Assembly (NCBI GenBank): GCA_034769895.1
Contig: CM068373.1
Coordinates: 284,675,379 to 284,739,378 of the forward strand
DNA from: Magicicada septendecula
Taxonomy: Eukaryota; Arthropoda; Insecta; Hemiptera; Cicadidae
DNA: 64,000 nucleotides
Direction: 5' to 3'
The translations under genes were made by a program, and so were the position numbers. The notes under the pieces are model-generated. The model searched no databases. It was given only the letters and a program-made list of their open reading frames with translations, and had not been told where the DNA came from. This document shows, piece by piece, positions 9,550 to 17,185 of the stretch (the first letter of the stretch is position 1; every line of letters starts with the position of its first letter).

Positions 9550-10545
9550 TTAATTTGCAGTATATCTCCATTTTTCGTAAAGGGGAAACAAATCTTGTGA
9601 TATTAACATTTTCTTAAATTCATCAATATTTTTAACCTGCTCATCTTTAGTTAGTTCAATATATATTCTGTACAAAATTGATAGAATTTTTTCATCAATT
9701 GAACCTAATATGTCGATAAGATAACGTACACTTACAGCGTCATTTTCATTATCCGGTCTACCTATATTAATTAATCTTTCATTGTTAAAATCCAACCCTT
9801 TTTCAGTTTTTTTATAACGAATTTTTCTGGTAAATTCATTTTCTAAATCTTCCTTATAAGTATGCATCACGTGAATTAATGTCTCCTTGTTCACAGCATC
9901 GGTTGCGTTTAGAGGTTTACCTATATTAGTTAATTTTAAGTTTTTAAAATCTAATCCATATTTATTTTTTGCATAATGGATTTTATCATTACAATAACTT
10001 TCTAAATCGTGTTTATACTCGTTCATCGTTTTGATCATAGTTATTTTATTTACACAGTCGTTACTATTTATTGGATCATTAATGTTAATTAATCTCGTTT
10101 GTTGAAAATCACACTCACCATTTTCAAAAATTGGTAATTTATTATCAACATACGTTTTATTAGCAACATGCGACTGTTCCTCAGGTATTTTTATTCCTCG
10201 TATAAAGTTATCATTAGCGTTAAACCCGTCTTTGTCTAATATAAGAGTATTTTCTTTCATATATTTTAAATTTACAGCATCCTGTTCGTTGATAGGTTGT
10301 CCTGTTTCTGTCAATCGGTATCCATTAAACGATAAACTATTTTCTGAATTAATAATTAATCGTTTATCTAAGTGTGATTTATTTACCGCATCTAGAGGTG
10401 ATTTCGGGTCACTAACGTTACAAAGTCTTTTGTTGTGAATATTGTAATTTCCGTCTTCTGTAAGACTAAAACCTTCTCCTGGAGGACCGCGAATAACTTT
10501 TAGTTTTGACGAGGTGCTGTGATGTCCGAATTTATCAACATTCAT
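9550..10545 (-). CDS. Fibre-like repeat protein of the Polinton
   Basis: The 331-residue protein contains about six imperfect repeats of 25-50 residues, each with a core like RLxNIxxPxNxxDAVNKxxL (examples: RLCNVSDP...DAVNK, RLTETGQP...DAVNL, RLININDP...DCVNK, KLTNIGKP...DAVNK, RLINIGRP...DAVS). This pattern is known from trimeric phage tail-fibre shafts and from fibre-like proteins of large and adintovirus-like elements. A likely coiled C-terminal part follows. The N-terminus has a short RGPPGEGF collagen-like turn. By position between the DUF8207-type and phospholipase-like genes it may be a virion surface fibre; this is inferred. The frame is whole. Confidence 0.7.
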   Translation of the reverse strand: MNVDKFGHHSTSSKLKVIRGPPGEGFSLTEDGNYNIHNKRLCNVSDPKSPLDAVNKSHLDKRLIINSENSLSFNGYRLTETGQPINEQDAVNLKYMKENTLILDKDGFNANDNFIRGIKIPEEQSHVANKTYVDNKLPIFENGECDFQQTRLININDPINSNDCVNKITMIKTMNEYKHDLESYCNDKIHYAKNKYGLDFKNLKLTNIGKPLNATDAVNKETLIHVMHTYKEDLENEFTRKIRYKKTEKGLDFNNERLINIGRPDNENDAVSVRYLIDILGSIDEKILSILYRIYIELTKDEQVKNIDEFKKMLISQDLFPLYEKWRYTAN

Positions 10546-10589
10546 TTTCCAAATGTATATCTAACCATTGATGCACTCTCATTTATTTA

Positions 10590-11615
10590 TTATTGAGCTT
10601 CGTGTAATTCCTCAATAATAGATAATATTTCATTATCGTGACCTGTATGACCTGCATTTTGTGATGCTATCAACAATCGTAATCTATCGCAAAGTTCGTT
10701 TACATTGTCCCAATAAATATAGTTTGGTTTAGTATTAGTTACTTTCATCATTCCACGACCGTCCATATGGTCCCACCAGTATTGTTGTAATTTAAATGAT
10801 TTAAGGGCTGGTTTAATTATTTTATTATATTTTGCACTCTTACTACTTTTTATTCGTCCCGACGGTAAATGAATATGAGCTTTAGTTGTTTTTAGTATAT
10901 CCGCATATGATTGTAAATCCTCTTGTGTATAAGTATAACTATCCGGGTTCTTCATAAAAAGAAGTTCGTATAACCCCGGCGTTCCTCCGTATGTGTTATT
11001 ATTAATTACAATATCATCATCGTCAAACGTGATGGGTTCTTTTCCAACCATTAATATTTCATTATCGTTATAATATGGTCCAAAGACATGATCGATTTCA
11101 TGTTTTACATCGTTAAAAAATGTCTGCATATAACGTCGTACGAGATTTCCTTTAAAAAGGTTATCAATATAATCAACTCGTATTCGTTCATCTGATGTTG
11201 ACAACGCTTCTTGTACTGATGGTGGAGATTCATAAACAGTTTCCTCGTTCACTATCGGTATTTCCTCGGTGAACATAACAGAATCGTTATTAGGTTCTTC
11301 TATTACTGGTCGTTTTATTTTTTCACTTTCATGTAGTACCGAATCTTCATGCGATCTTTTATTTTTCATTCGTTGTTCTATATCATCCATTTCTATATCT
11401 TGACTATCATTTATCTTTTTCTCTATTGCCTTTGGTTTTTTCTCCTTCTCTATTAACAGTTTTAAAGGTTCTGTAATGGGTTTCAATGATTTTTCCATCT
11501 GTTGTTCTACATTCATAATATCCTGTGTTAAAGCATAATGTTTTTGACGTATATTTTTCTTTATCTTGCTAATTTCTTTAACAAGATTTTCACGTTTATT
11601 CACCTTCGACGCCAT
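10590..11615 (-). CDS. DUF8207-type conserved Polinton protein
   Basis: The 341-residue protein has a Lys/Glu-rich coiled-coil-like N-terminal third (residues 1-70), an acidic low-complexity linker, and a conserved C-terminal domain. The domain begins near HVFGPYYNDNEILMVG and includes YGGTPGLYELLFMKNP, then YTQEDLQSYADIL, and ends with YIYWDNVNELCDRLRLLIAS and NEILSIIEELHEA. I recall this domain as DUF8207, frequent in insect Polintons and of unknown function. It sits 12 bases from the ATPase gene, suggesting one transcription unit. The frame looks whole. A scaffold or DNA-binding role would be guesswork. Confidence 0.75.
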   Translation of the reverse strand: MASKVNKRENLVKEISKIKKNIRQKHYALTQDIMNVEQQMEKSLKPITEPLKLLIEKEKKPKAIEKKINDSQDIEMDDIEQRMKNKRSHEDSVLHESEKIKRPVIEEPNNDSVMFTEEIPIVNEETVYESPPSVQEALSTSDERIRVDYIDNLFKGNLVRRYMQTFFNDVKHEIDHVFGPYYNDNEILMVGKEPITFDDDDIVINNNTYGGTPGLYELLFMKNPDSYTYTQEDLQSYADILKTTKAHIHLPSGRIKSSKSAKYNKIIKPALKSFKLQQYWWDHMDGRGMMKVTNTKPNYIYWDNVNELCDRLRLLIASQNAGHTGHDNEILSIIEELHEAQ

Positions 11616-11627
11616 TCTGAGTAATAA

Positions 11628-12340
11628 CTAAATGTTTGTTGAAATATTATTAATATAGATATCAAAACCAATACGATAACGTCCGCAATTTAAATCATCT
11701 TCTTTGTTTATAACAAGAAAACCTTTTTTGCTCGAATTCCATGCTTTACAACATATTTCTTTAAACTTATCAAAATCCATGTCTGTATTAACATGATCGC
11801 TATAAATATGTTTTAGATTAAGCTCATCTTGAGAAAATACGATTATTACATTGGTGTTATCACGAACTAGTTGTTTTGGAACTTTACTATAAGTTTGACA
11901 TAAATAAAAAACGTCTATATTATTGTGTCTGCCCATTGTAAAATAATTTGTGATATTATTCTGACGTTCACACGCAATATCATCAAATATCATAACTGAA
12001 TTCTGTTTAACATCGTTGGGATGGATAACTTGCTCGTTTTCAGTATACGTGTAGTATCCAATCAGTGGAATTTCAGATAACACTTTTTCTAGAAACACGT
12101 ATTTTGGTTGATATAATGATTTTGAAAACACATAAACATTTTCAAAATATAATCCATTAATATCAAATAATAGGTTAAACATTAAATTTGTTTTCCCGAC
12201 GACGACGGTCCTGATATTATACATCTAATATTATCAGGTAATAAATCACCATGTTTTTTATTTTCCATTACTTTATCGTAACAAACTATTTTATCGAAGT
12301 TACGAATTCGCAACCTTTTCCTCTGACGCACAAACTCCAT
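11628..12340 (-). pseudogene. FtsK/HerA-type packaging ATPase of the Polinton, broken
   Basis: The region encodes a small ATPase of the A32/FtsK-HerA type used for genome packaging. A Walker A-like GKTN motif, a Walker B-like VMIFDDIACE motif and the QTYSKVPKQLVRDNTNVIIVF sensor region (in pieces: QTYSKVPKQLVRDN, VIIVF) are visible in the usual order. The N-terminal MEFVRQRKRLRIRNFDK stretch is typical of insect Polinton versions. It lies between the integrase and DUF8207-type genes on the same strand. The copy is broken, with about one break. Confidence 0.85.
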
Positions 12341-12369
12341 TAATAAAGATTTCAATTTTTTGTTAAGCT

Positions 12370-13299
12370 TTATATTACAGTACTTTTATCAACCCAGCTA
12401 TCATAAGATTTGTCATAACCTTTCCATCGTACAAGTAATTTATCTCCTTTACGCCTCAATACTTTTTCAATCAAATATACATCTCCAAATTTTGTTTTAC
12501 TAATTTCCTGTTCATAGAAACCACCGGATAAAATATTACCTTTATCATCTTTCAATATATATGTTTTTGGGTTAGTGGCTTTAATTTTGTAAACAGTAAA
12601 AAGTTCGTTAGTCCAATTAGGTAAGTACCCCTTAGTGAACGTTTTCTTGTATTTACTAATTCTTACTCTATCACCAACTTTAAATTTTAAAGGTTTTAAC
12701 TTTCGATTTTGTATTAACTTTGAATGTATCTTGTTTAATATGATTTTTTCATTACTCATGTTTACGTTAATTGGTTTCATTCCAATAGTTCTATGAGGTG
12801 TATTATTATATAATTTAATCAAATCCGGTAATATATTCACCCATACATAACTCCCCAATTCTGTCATTTTTCTCCACACTAAATTTTTTAATGTACGATT
12901 AAAACGTTCAACAATCGACGCTTTCTTTTCCGAAAAAGTTGAATAATGATTTATATTGTAATTCTGTAGTAACTTTTTCACTGATGAATTAAACCATTCT
13001 TTACCTTGATCCGTTTGAAAATGTTTCATTTTATTAGATTTCAATATTGGTGTAAGAGCTTTTACAATTTCAGATGCTGTTTTTGTTTTCAGAGGAATGG
13101 CGAACGCGAGTTTTGAAAAACAATTAATCATAGTTAGTATATATTTAAAACCCTTATTCAACTTTGCAAACGGAATCATTTCTACAAGGTCGGCTTGGTA
13201 TAAATCGTTAATACCTTTCAACTCAACATAACGAGTTTTAAAATTTCTACGAGCCGGCTTATATAATTCATAAGCGATATGTTTTCTTATATCTGTCAT
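12370..13299 (-). CDS. Retroviral-type (rve) integrase with C-terminal chromodomain, Polinton
   Basis: The 309-residue frame holds an RNase H-fold integrase core with Asp37 (QADLVEM), Asp97 (FQTDQGKEW) and Glu131 (SIVERFNRTLK), spaced as in the DDE family. A GDRVRISKYK-type beta-barrel follows, then a chromodomain at about residues 268-309 (VEKVLRRKGDKLLVRWKGYD and SWVDKSTVI). In the family the enzyme joins element ends to host DNA, leaving a 6-base duplication, and the chromodomain may steer insertion to marked chromatin. The upstream zinc-binding part often found in other integrases is not evident in this frame; insect Polinton integrases often start at this point. Presence next to polymerase B and capsid genes excludes a Ty3-like retroelement. 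Confidence 0.93.
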   Translation of the reverse strand: MTDIRKHIAYELYKPARRNFKTRYVELKGINDLYQADLVEMIPFAKLNKGFKYILTMINCFSKLAFAIPLKTKTASEIVKALTPILKSNKMKHFQTDQGKEWFNSSVKKLLQNYNINHYSTFSEKKASIVERFNRTLKNLVWRKMTELGSYVWVNILPDLIKLYNNTPHRTIGMKPINVNMSNEKIILNKIHSKLIQNRKLKPLKFKVGDRVRISKYKKTFTKGYLPNWTNELFTVYKIKATNPKTYILKDDKGNILSGGFYEQEISKTKFGDVYLIEKVLRRKGDKLLVRWKGYDKSYDSWVDKSTVI

Positions 13300-13419
13300 C
13301 CTCTAATGCATATAATGAAATAAAAGAAAAAAGAAAAAAATAAGGTATATTAAAGGAAAAACAACACCTGACTCATCTGAAATATTGTATTTTAAATCAA
13401 TATACAAAAAAATACAATG
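13300..13419. other. Intergenic gap before small orphan genes
   Basis: This 120-base AT-rich stretch upstream of the integrase and downstream of the small orphan genes holds A-runs but no recognisable gene. It could contain the integrase promoter; no clear TATA box stands out above the AT background. Confidence 0.4.
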
Positions 13420-13683
13420 TTACATTGCTTTAATTATAGCACATATCTCATCAGAATAAGGATTTGTTACAATCACATCGTAGCAGTTCTTCAGTTTATC
13501 CTTCAATCTCTCCAAACTGATAGCACATGGTGAAATAATTCTAATTGTTGAATGAATGCTGCTGGTTATTATTTGAGCATCATAAAATTCTACTGCAAGC
13601 ATGAAACAAAGATCTGTATAAGTTAGTTGCTCACTAAATGATGGTTCATAATGTAAACACCAATCACGACTGCTGAAATCCAT
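13420..13683 (-). CDS. Small orphan protein A, paralogue of the next gene
   Basis: An 87-residue protein, MDFSSRDWCLHYEP at the start. It shares a layout with the gene at 13798-14049: W-C-L-x-Y near the start, a hydrophobic helix ending in an E/RFxD motif, an I-I-x-S-S-I-H-S-T-I-R-I-I core against I-I-L-I-N-N-I-E-R-T-I-I-F, then an L-x-x-R/K-L-x-x-L/R-L helix. The shared pattern across the full length implies tandem duplication. No family is recognised; function is unknown. The alpha-beta-beta-alpha feel could be a small protein-binding fold. Confidence 0.6.
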   Translation of the reverse strand: MDFSSRDWCLHYEPSFSEQLTYTDLCFMLAVEFYDAQIITSSIHSTIRIISPCAISLERLKDKLKNCYDVIVTNPYSDEICAIIKAM

Positions 13684-13797
13684 TGTAAATATATAGTTAA
13701 GACTGATGTTATCCTGACAAAGCTTGTAGACAAACTGACTAATGAAAAAATATTGTTGTTGAAAATAAGCTTTTTTAATCGATTAGAATGTCTTAAC

Positions 13798-14049
13798 TTA
13801 AGTGGGAGGACTAATTAGTAATTGACGTGAATATCCTACTAATCTTTCGCGTAATTGTCGACGAGTAAAGTTTACATCTGCACGCATAAAAATAATTGTC
13901 CTTTCAATGTTATTTATTAGAATAATGTCGACATCAGGAAATCTGGTTATCACTATTTTACAGATTTCCTCAAAACAATAATAACCATTTAAATAAGATA
14001 GACACCATTGAGTTGCGGGGGTATTATCATCACAACTGATTGAATTCAT
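13798..14049 (-). CDS. Small orphan protein B, paralogue of the previous gene
   Basis: An 83-residue protein starting MNSISCDDNTPATQWCLSYL. It aligns by pattern with the 87-residue protein at 13420-13683 across WCLxY, the central isoleucine-rich strand pair and the C-terminal Leu/Arg helix. Both are leftward and separated by 114 bases. No known domain is recognised. It is likely an accessory gene of the Polinton, expressed from the 14576-14770 promoter region along with its neighbours. Confidence 0.6.
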   Translation of the reverse strand: MNSISCDDNTPATQWCLSYLNGYYCFEEICKIVITRFPDVDIILINNIERTIIFMRADVNFTRRQLRERLVGYSRQLLISPPT

Positions 14050-14086
14050 TCTGATTTTTTTTTAATAGAGTAAAAAACTAATGATA

Positions 14087-14575
14087 TTAAATGAATAGAA
14101 TACCTACAAGGCCGGAATAAGGATTAAGCGGTGCATAGTAGTCAACACTTTCATGAGTCTCTGGCTCTTCATAAAAATCACATCGGTTGGTGTGAATACA
14201 TTCGGTATCCAACAAACGATTAGTTGTTCTCCAAACGGATAGATTAGCCTCTTCTAGTTGAGCACAGCGAGTACACTGAGAATGATGTAACTGCCACAAT
14301 TCATACTCCTTATCTTTGTTTTTATTGTTGTTGAGAGTAGACTGTAAACGCCAATTTGACTCGTTTTCTTCAAAAGATCGTTTAACGCCAGCACTATAAC
14401 AATATAAACAATAATACTCTTCTATTTTACGTTTATGAAATCGACCGAGCCGACAATAACATAAATTGAAATGAAGAACACCGGATATCTGTGTTTCATA
14501 TAAATTATTCACTATATTTTTATTTCTATGACTTAAACGTTTTTTGTGTTCGAAAAAGTAACGATCAGCACACAT
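14087..14575 (-). CDS. Orphan Cys-rich protein at the head of the leftward block
   Basis: A 162-residue frame with clustered cysteines: CYC near residue 39, CLYC near 56, CTRC near 101 and later C-x-x-x-x-x-C pairs with histidines (CIHTNRC). The spacing suggests one or two zinc-binding sites, but no named finger class fits. The N-terminus is basic (HKKRLSHRNK). It is the first gene of the leftward block, so it may be made early, which is inference. No relative is recognised. Confidence 0.55.
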   Translation of the reverse strand: MCADRYFFEHKKRLSHRNKNIVNNLYETQISGVLHFNLCYCRLGRFHKRKIEEYYCLYCYSAGVKRSFEENESNWRLQSTLNNNKNKDKEYELWQLHHSQCTRCAQLEEANLSVWRTTNRLLDTECIHTNRCDFYEEPETHESVDYYAPLNPYSGLVGILFI

Positions 14576-14800
14576 TGTTACGATAGAACGAATATATATA
14601 TAGAATCATCGTACTTAAATAGTGAATATTCTCGAGGTAAGTCGTGTGGGAAAAGCGGATGTTACTAGGAAAAATATAATATCTAATCGATAACACGTGC
14701 ATTCAAGGTAATCATGTAACTTTCCAAGTATGCGGAAAGTGGTTTCAAGGTAAATCACTATGATGAAACCGTATATGTTGCAACAACTATGCAAGAAATG
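14576..14800 (-). promoter_or_regulatory. Promoter region of the long leftward block, sharing a module with 2218-2345
   Basis: No gene lies here. A TATTTAAG box on the minus strand at about 14614-14623 and a TATATATATA run at 14592-14601 lie just upstream of the first leftward start codon at 14575. Further upstream are a CACGTG E-box at 14694-14699 and two TTCAAGGT copies at 14702 and 14744. The same E-box-plus-TTCAAGG pair occurs at 2261-2325 before the other divergent unit. A GGGAAA-AGCGGAT stretch 35-50 bases ahead of the E-box also matches GGGAAAC-AGGAT there. Confidence 0.55.
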
Positions 14801-14803
14801 AAA

Positions 14804-14930
14804 TCATGCTACGATCACGTGGACAACGCGTGCGATGACGTATACGTTACTCGACGTATACGTTACGTTTATGATGCGATGACGTACACGATACTTGACG
14901 TATATGTTGTTACGTTGAACCGATGATGTC
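14804..14930. repeat. ACGT-rich direct repeat near the Polinton right end
   Basis: TGCGATGACG occurs at 14831 and 14875, a 44-base period, each followed by a diverged ACGTATACGTTA-like tract. The zone is dense in TGACGTA and ACGT palindromic cores. Confidence 0.55.
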
Positions 14931-14964
14931 AGGCGGGAGGGGGGATGACGACCCCCCCCCGGTG

Positions 14965-15125
14965 ACGTATGTTTGTTTACAAGGGGACGATGACCTGATG
15001 ACGTATGTTTGTTTACAAGCGGACGATGACCTGATGACGTATGTTTGTTTACAAGGGGACGATTACCTGATGACGTATGTTTGTTTACAAGGGGACGATG
15101 ACCTGATGACGTATGTTTGTTTTGA
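14965..15125. repeat. 36-bp tandem repeat, about 4.5 copies
   Basis: Units start with ACGTATGTTTGTTTACAA at 14965, 15001, 15037, 15073 and 15109 (partial), an exact 36-base period with only one or two substitutions. Because 36 is a multiple of three, both strands stay open and give 12-residue peptide repeats such as HTSSGHRPLVNK; that is a side effect and I do not call a gene. Each unit junction makes a TGACGTA site. G-rich and C-rich tracts flank it (14930-14962 and 15133-15152). Position within 62-220 bases of the inferred right end suggests subterminal repeats of the Polinton. Confidence 0.85.
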
Positions 15126-15181
15126 TAACATTGTGGGGAGGGGGAGGGGGGATGACCTTGTCCTGTCGTTCCCATTTATAT

Positions 15182-15187
15182 ACTACT
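15182..15187. other. Inferred right terminus of the Polinton
   Basis: The element appears to finish with ACTACT. The next base, 15188, begins sequence shared with every macrosatellite unit (CACTACTTAATGG). In intact units the base order at this point is GTTGAG followed by CACTAC, so CACTAC is the expected 6-base target duplication. The left copy lies outside the window. Confidence 0.5.
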
Positions 15188-15555
15188 CACTACTTAATGG
15201 AGATCAATCATTAACTTATACAAGCCATTAATTTTGTGCATATTTTTTATATATATGTGTACAACGTTATCGGCAACAAAGAAGTAGTTTTTGTTAAAAT
15301 TCCTTCCCGGGATATTTCGCCGTAGTCCAATGTTTTCTACAAAACCAGACGTTTCGGCAATGCCATTGACTTCCATCATCAGTGAAAATCGAGTGCGATA
15401 ACGTGAGGTGGTATATGTTAGTGACCACAGTACTGTGGTTAAGGCTGAAGCAGTAAGTAGAAAGAAGTAGTTTCTATGGTAATATTTCATTTCGAAAATG
15501 ATTTTAAAAATAAATCTTAGAATATGGAAGTCATGTATGGTTCTCCATACCGATA
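15188..15555 (+). repeat. Unit head segment (copy 1 as example)
   Basis: A single-copy segment of about 370 bases found at the start of every unit. It contains the GAAACGTC-like stretch CAGACGTTTCGGCAATGCC. A minus-strand frame of up to 132 codons persists across copies, but it begins inside the minisatellite and shows no recognisable domain, so I treat it as non-coding. Origin unknown. Confidence 0.8.
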
Positions 15556-16040
15556 TTTTTTCTATGGTAAACGATAACAGCCGCAACTTCAAACAGAATC
15601 AAATGATGTTTTGCATACAGCCCTGTATTGTAGAGTTCTCAATACCTTTTGGTGTTGGTGAAGATCGGTTAAGGGAAAGGGGTAGTTTACCAGCAACGTT
15701 TTATGTTTTAAAAGGGTATTTTATATGGCAAACGATAAGAGCCGCAAATTCAAACAGAATCTAATAAGATTTTGCATACAGCCCTGTTTTGTTGAGTACT
15801 AAAGACCTATTGTTTTTGGTGAAGATTGGTTAAGGGAAAGGTGTAGTTTACCGGCCACGTTTTTTGTTTTATCAATGGTATTTTATATGGCAAACGATAA
15901 CACCCGCAAATTCAAACAGAATCATATAATATTTTGCATACTGCCCTGAATTGTAGAGTTCTCAAGACCTGTCGTTTTTGGTGAAGATCGGTTAAGGGAA
16001 AGGGGTAGTTTACCAGCAACGGTTTTTTATCAAGGGTAAT

Positions 16041-16074
16041 TTTACTTCCATATTCCTTAAGGAAATGGAAGTAT
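16041..16074. other. Near-perfect palindrome within the minisatellite block
   Basis: TTACTTCCAT and ATGGAAGTA flank an ATTCCTTAAGGAA centre, giving a stem of about 14-15 pairs around a CTTAAG core. It recurs in all full copies with little change (for example 19275, 23035, 26622, 29708), and a one-base change in copies 10 and 12. Confidence 0.75.
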
Positions 16075-16162
16075 GGTGATGGCAAAAAAAATCGTGTTTG
16101 AGATTATTGCAGACTCTGATTGTACTACACTCAAAACATGAAAAAAAGTCGTTTTCCGAAAA

Positions 16163-16179
16163 GTGTCTGTGTGTGTGTG

Positions 16180-16210
<31 letters not shown>

Positions 16211-16228
16211 GTGTCTGTCTGTGTGTAG
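16163..16228 (+). repeat. TG/CTGT microsatellite (copy 1 as example)
   Basis: A GTGT tract interleaved with CTGT repeats just after GTTTTCCGAAAA. It recurs at the same place in every full unit with different lengths, shortest in copy 13 (about 55878-55901). Confidence 0.9.
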
Positions 16229-17185
16229 ATTTTTTTTTTATGGCAAACGATAACTGCCGCAAATTCAAACAGAATCAAATAATGTATCGCATACAGCCCT
16301 GAATTGTAGAGTTCTCAAGACCTGTCGTTTTTGGTGAAGATCGGTTAAGGGAAAGGGGTAGTTTACCAGTATAGTTTTATGTTTTAACAAGGGTATTTCC
16401 TATGGCAAACGATAACAGCCGCAAGTTCTAACAGAATCAAAAGATTATTTGCATACAGCCCTAAATTGCAGAGTTCTCAAGATCTGTTACTTTTGGTGAA
16501 GATCGGTTAAGGGAAAGGGGTAGTTTACCAGCAGCGTTTTTTTATCAAGGATATTTTATATGGCAAACGATAACAGCGGCAAATTCAAACAGAATCAAAT
16601 AATTTTTTGGATACAACCGTGATTTGTAGAGTACTCAGGACCTGTGGTTTGTGGTGAAGATCGGTTAAGGGGAAGGGGTAGTTTACCTGCAACGTTTTTT
16701 ATCAAGCGTATTTTCTATGGCAAACGATAACTGCCGCAAATTCAAACAGAATCAAATAATTTTTTGCATACGTCACTGAATTGTTGAGGACTCAAGGCCT
16801 TTTGATTTTGGTGAAGATCGGTTAAGGGGAAGGGGTAGTTTACCTGCAACCTTTTACGTTTTAACAAGAGTAAATTACTTGAAAATTCATTAAAATTTTT
16901 TCAAACAATGGTAATTGTTAAAAATAAAATAATTTTGTTGCCAGGCAATAAAATTATAATTTTTTCATTTTAATGTAAATCTGTACATAGTATAAAGTAA
17001 AGTCGGTCCGTTTTCTCTCTGTGTTTGAAATCGCTAATCTCAGGAAGTACTGAACGGATTTTATTCAAGTTTTCGCCAATAGATAGAGTGTCTATCGAGG
17101 AACATTTATGTGTATAATTAATACATATATGTTGTACATTAGCTTAGCTATCACGGTTTATGTCAAGTAAGTGGTATAGTTTACA

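Larger units (their letters stand above)
1..15187. mobile_element. Polinton/Maverick (adintovirus-like) element, left end outside the window
   Basis: The gene set is diagnostic of Polintons: protein-primed DNA polymerase B, a retroviral-type integrase, a packaging ATPase, an adenain-like protease and capsid-type genes occur together with no reverse transcriptase or gag. The left end is outside the window. The right end is placed at 15187 because macrosatellite homology begins at 15188 and the last six bases, ACTACT, are the complement of the AGTAGT-type start seen in many Polintons. The element is broken: most frames are open, but at least three genes are disrupted, with about five breaks overall, so it looks young. 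The matching terminal inverted repeat cannot be seen. Family assignment is firm; the exact right end is inferred. Confidence 0.9.
15556..16870 (+). repeat. Minisatellite block of about 160-bp units (copy 1 as example)
   Basis: Each unit reads TATGGCAAACGATAACAGCC, then AATTCAAACAGAATCAAATAA, GCATACAGCCCTG, a GAGTTCTCAAGACCTGT stretch, GGTGAAGATCGGTTAAGGG, and GGGTAGTTTACCAGCAACG. Anchor spacing in copy 1 is 161, 162, 353, 162, 158 and 157. The 353-base step holds the hairpin and TG microsatellite. The number of units differs between macro-copies and explains much of the length variation, as unequal exchange would. Confidence 0.93.

Noticed and set aside
12370-13299. Integrase as part of a Ty3-like LTR retroelement
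   Set aside because: The chromodomain fits, but no reverse transcriptase, gag or LTR is nearby, and the gene is embedded among Polinton genes.
13798-14049. Toxin-antitoxin-like reading of the paired small genes
   Set aside because: The two proteins look like paralogues of each other and sit in a eukaryotic element; nothing supports such a system.
14965-15125. CRISPR-like array
   Set aside because: Units are contiguous 36-mers with no unique spacers, in a eukaryotic setting.
14804-15175. Minus-strand frame of 123 codons with HTSSGHRPLVNK repeats (and a plus-strand counterpart)
   Set aside because: Both arise because the 36 bp repeat is a multiple of three and lacks stops on either strand; no start context, domain or neighbour supports a gene.
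15194-15592. 132-codon minus-strand frame in each unit head
   Set aside because: It begins inside the minisatellite, differs in length in several copies and has no recognisable family; plain repeat DNA explains it.
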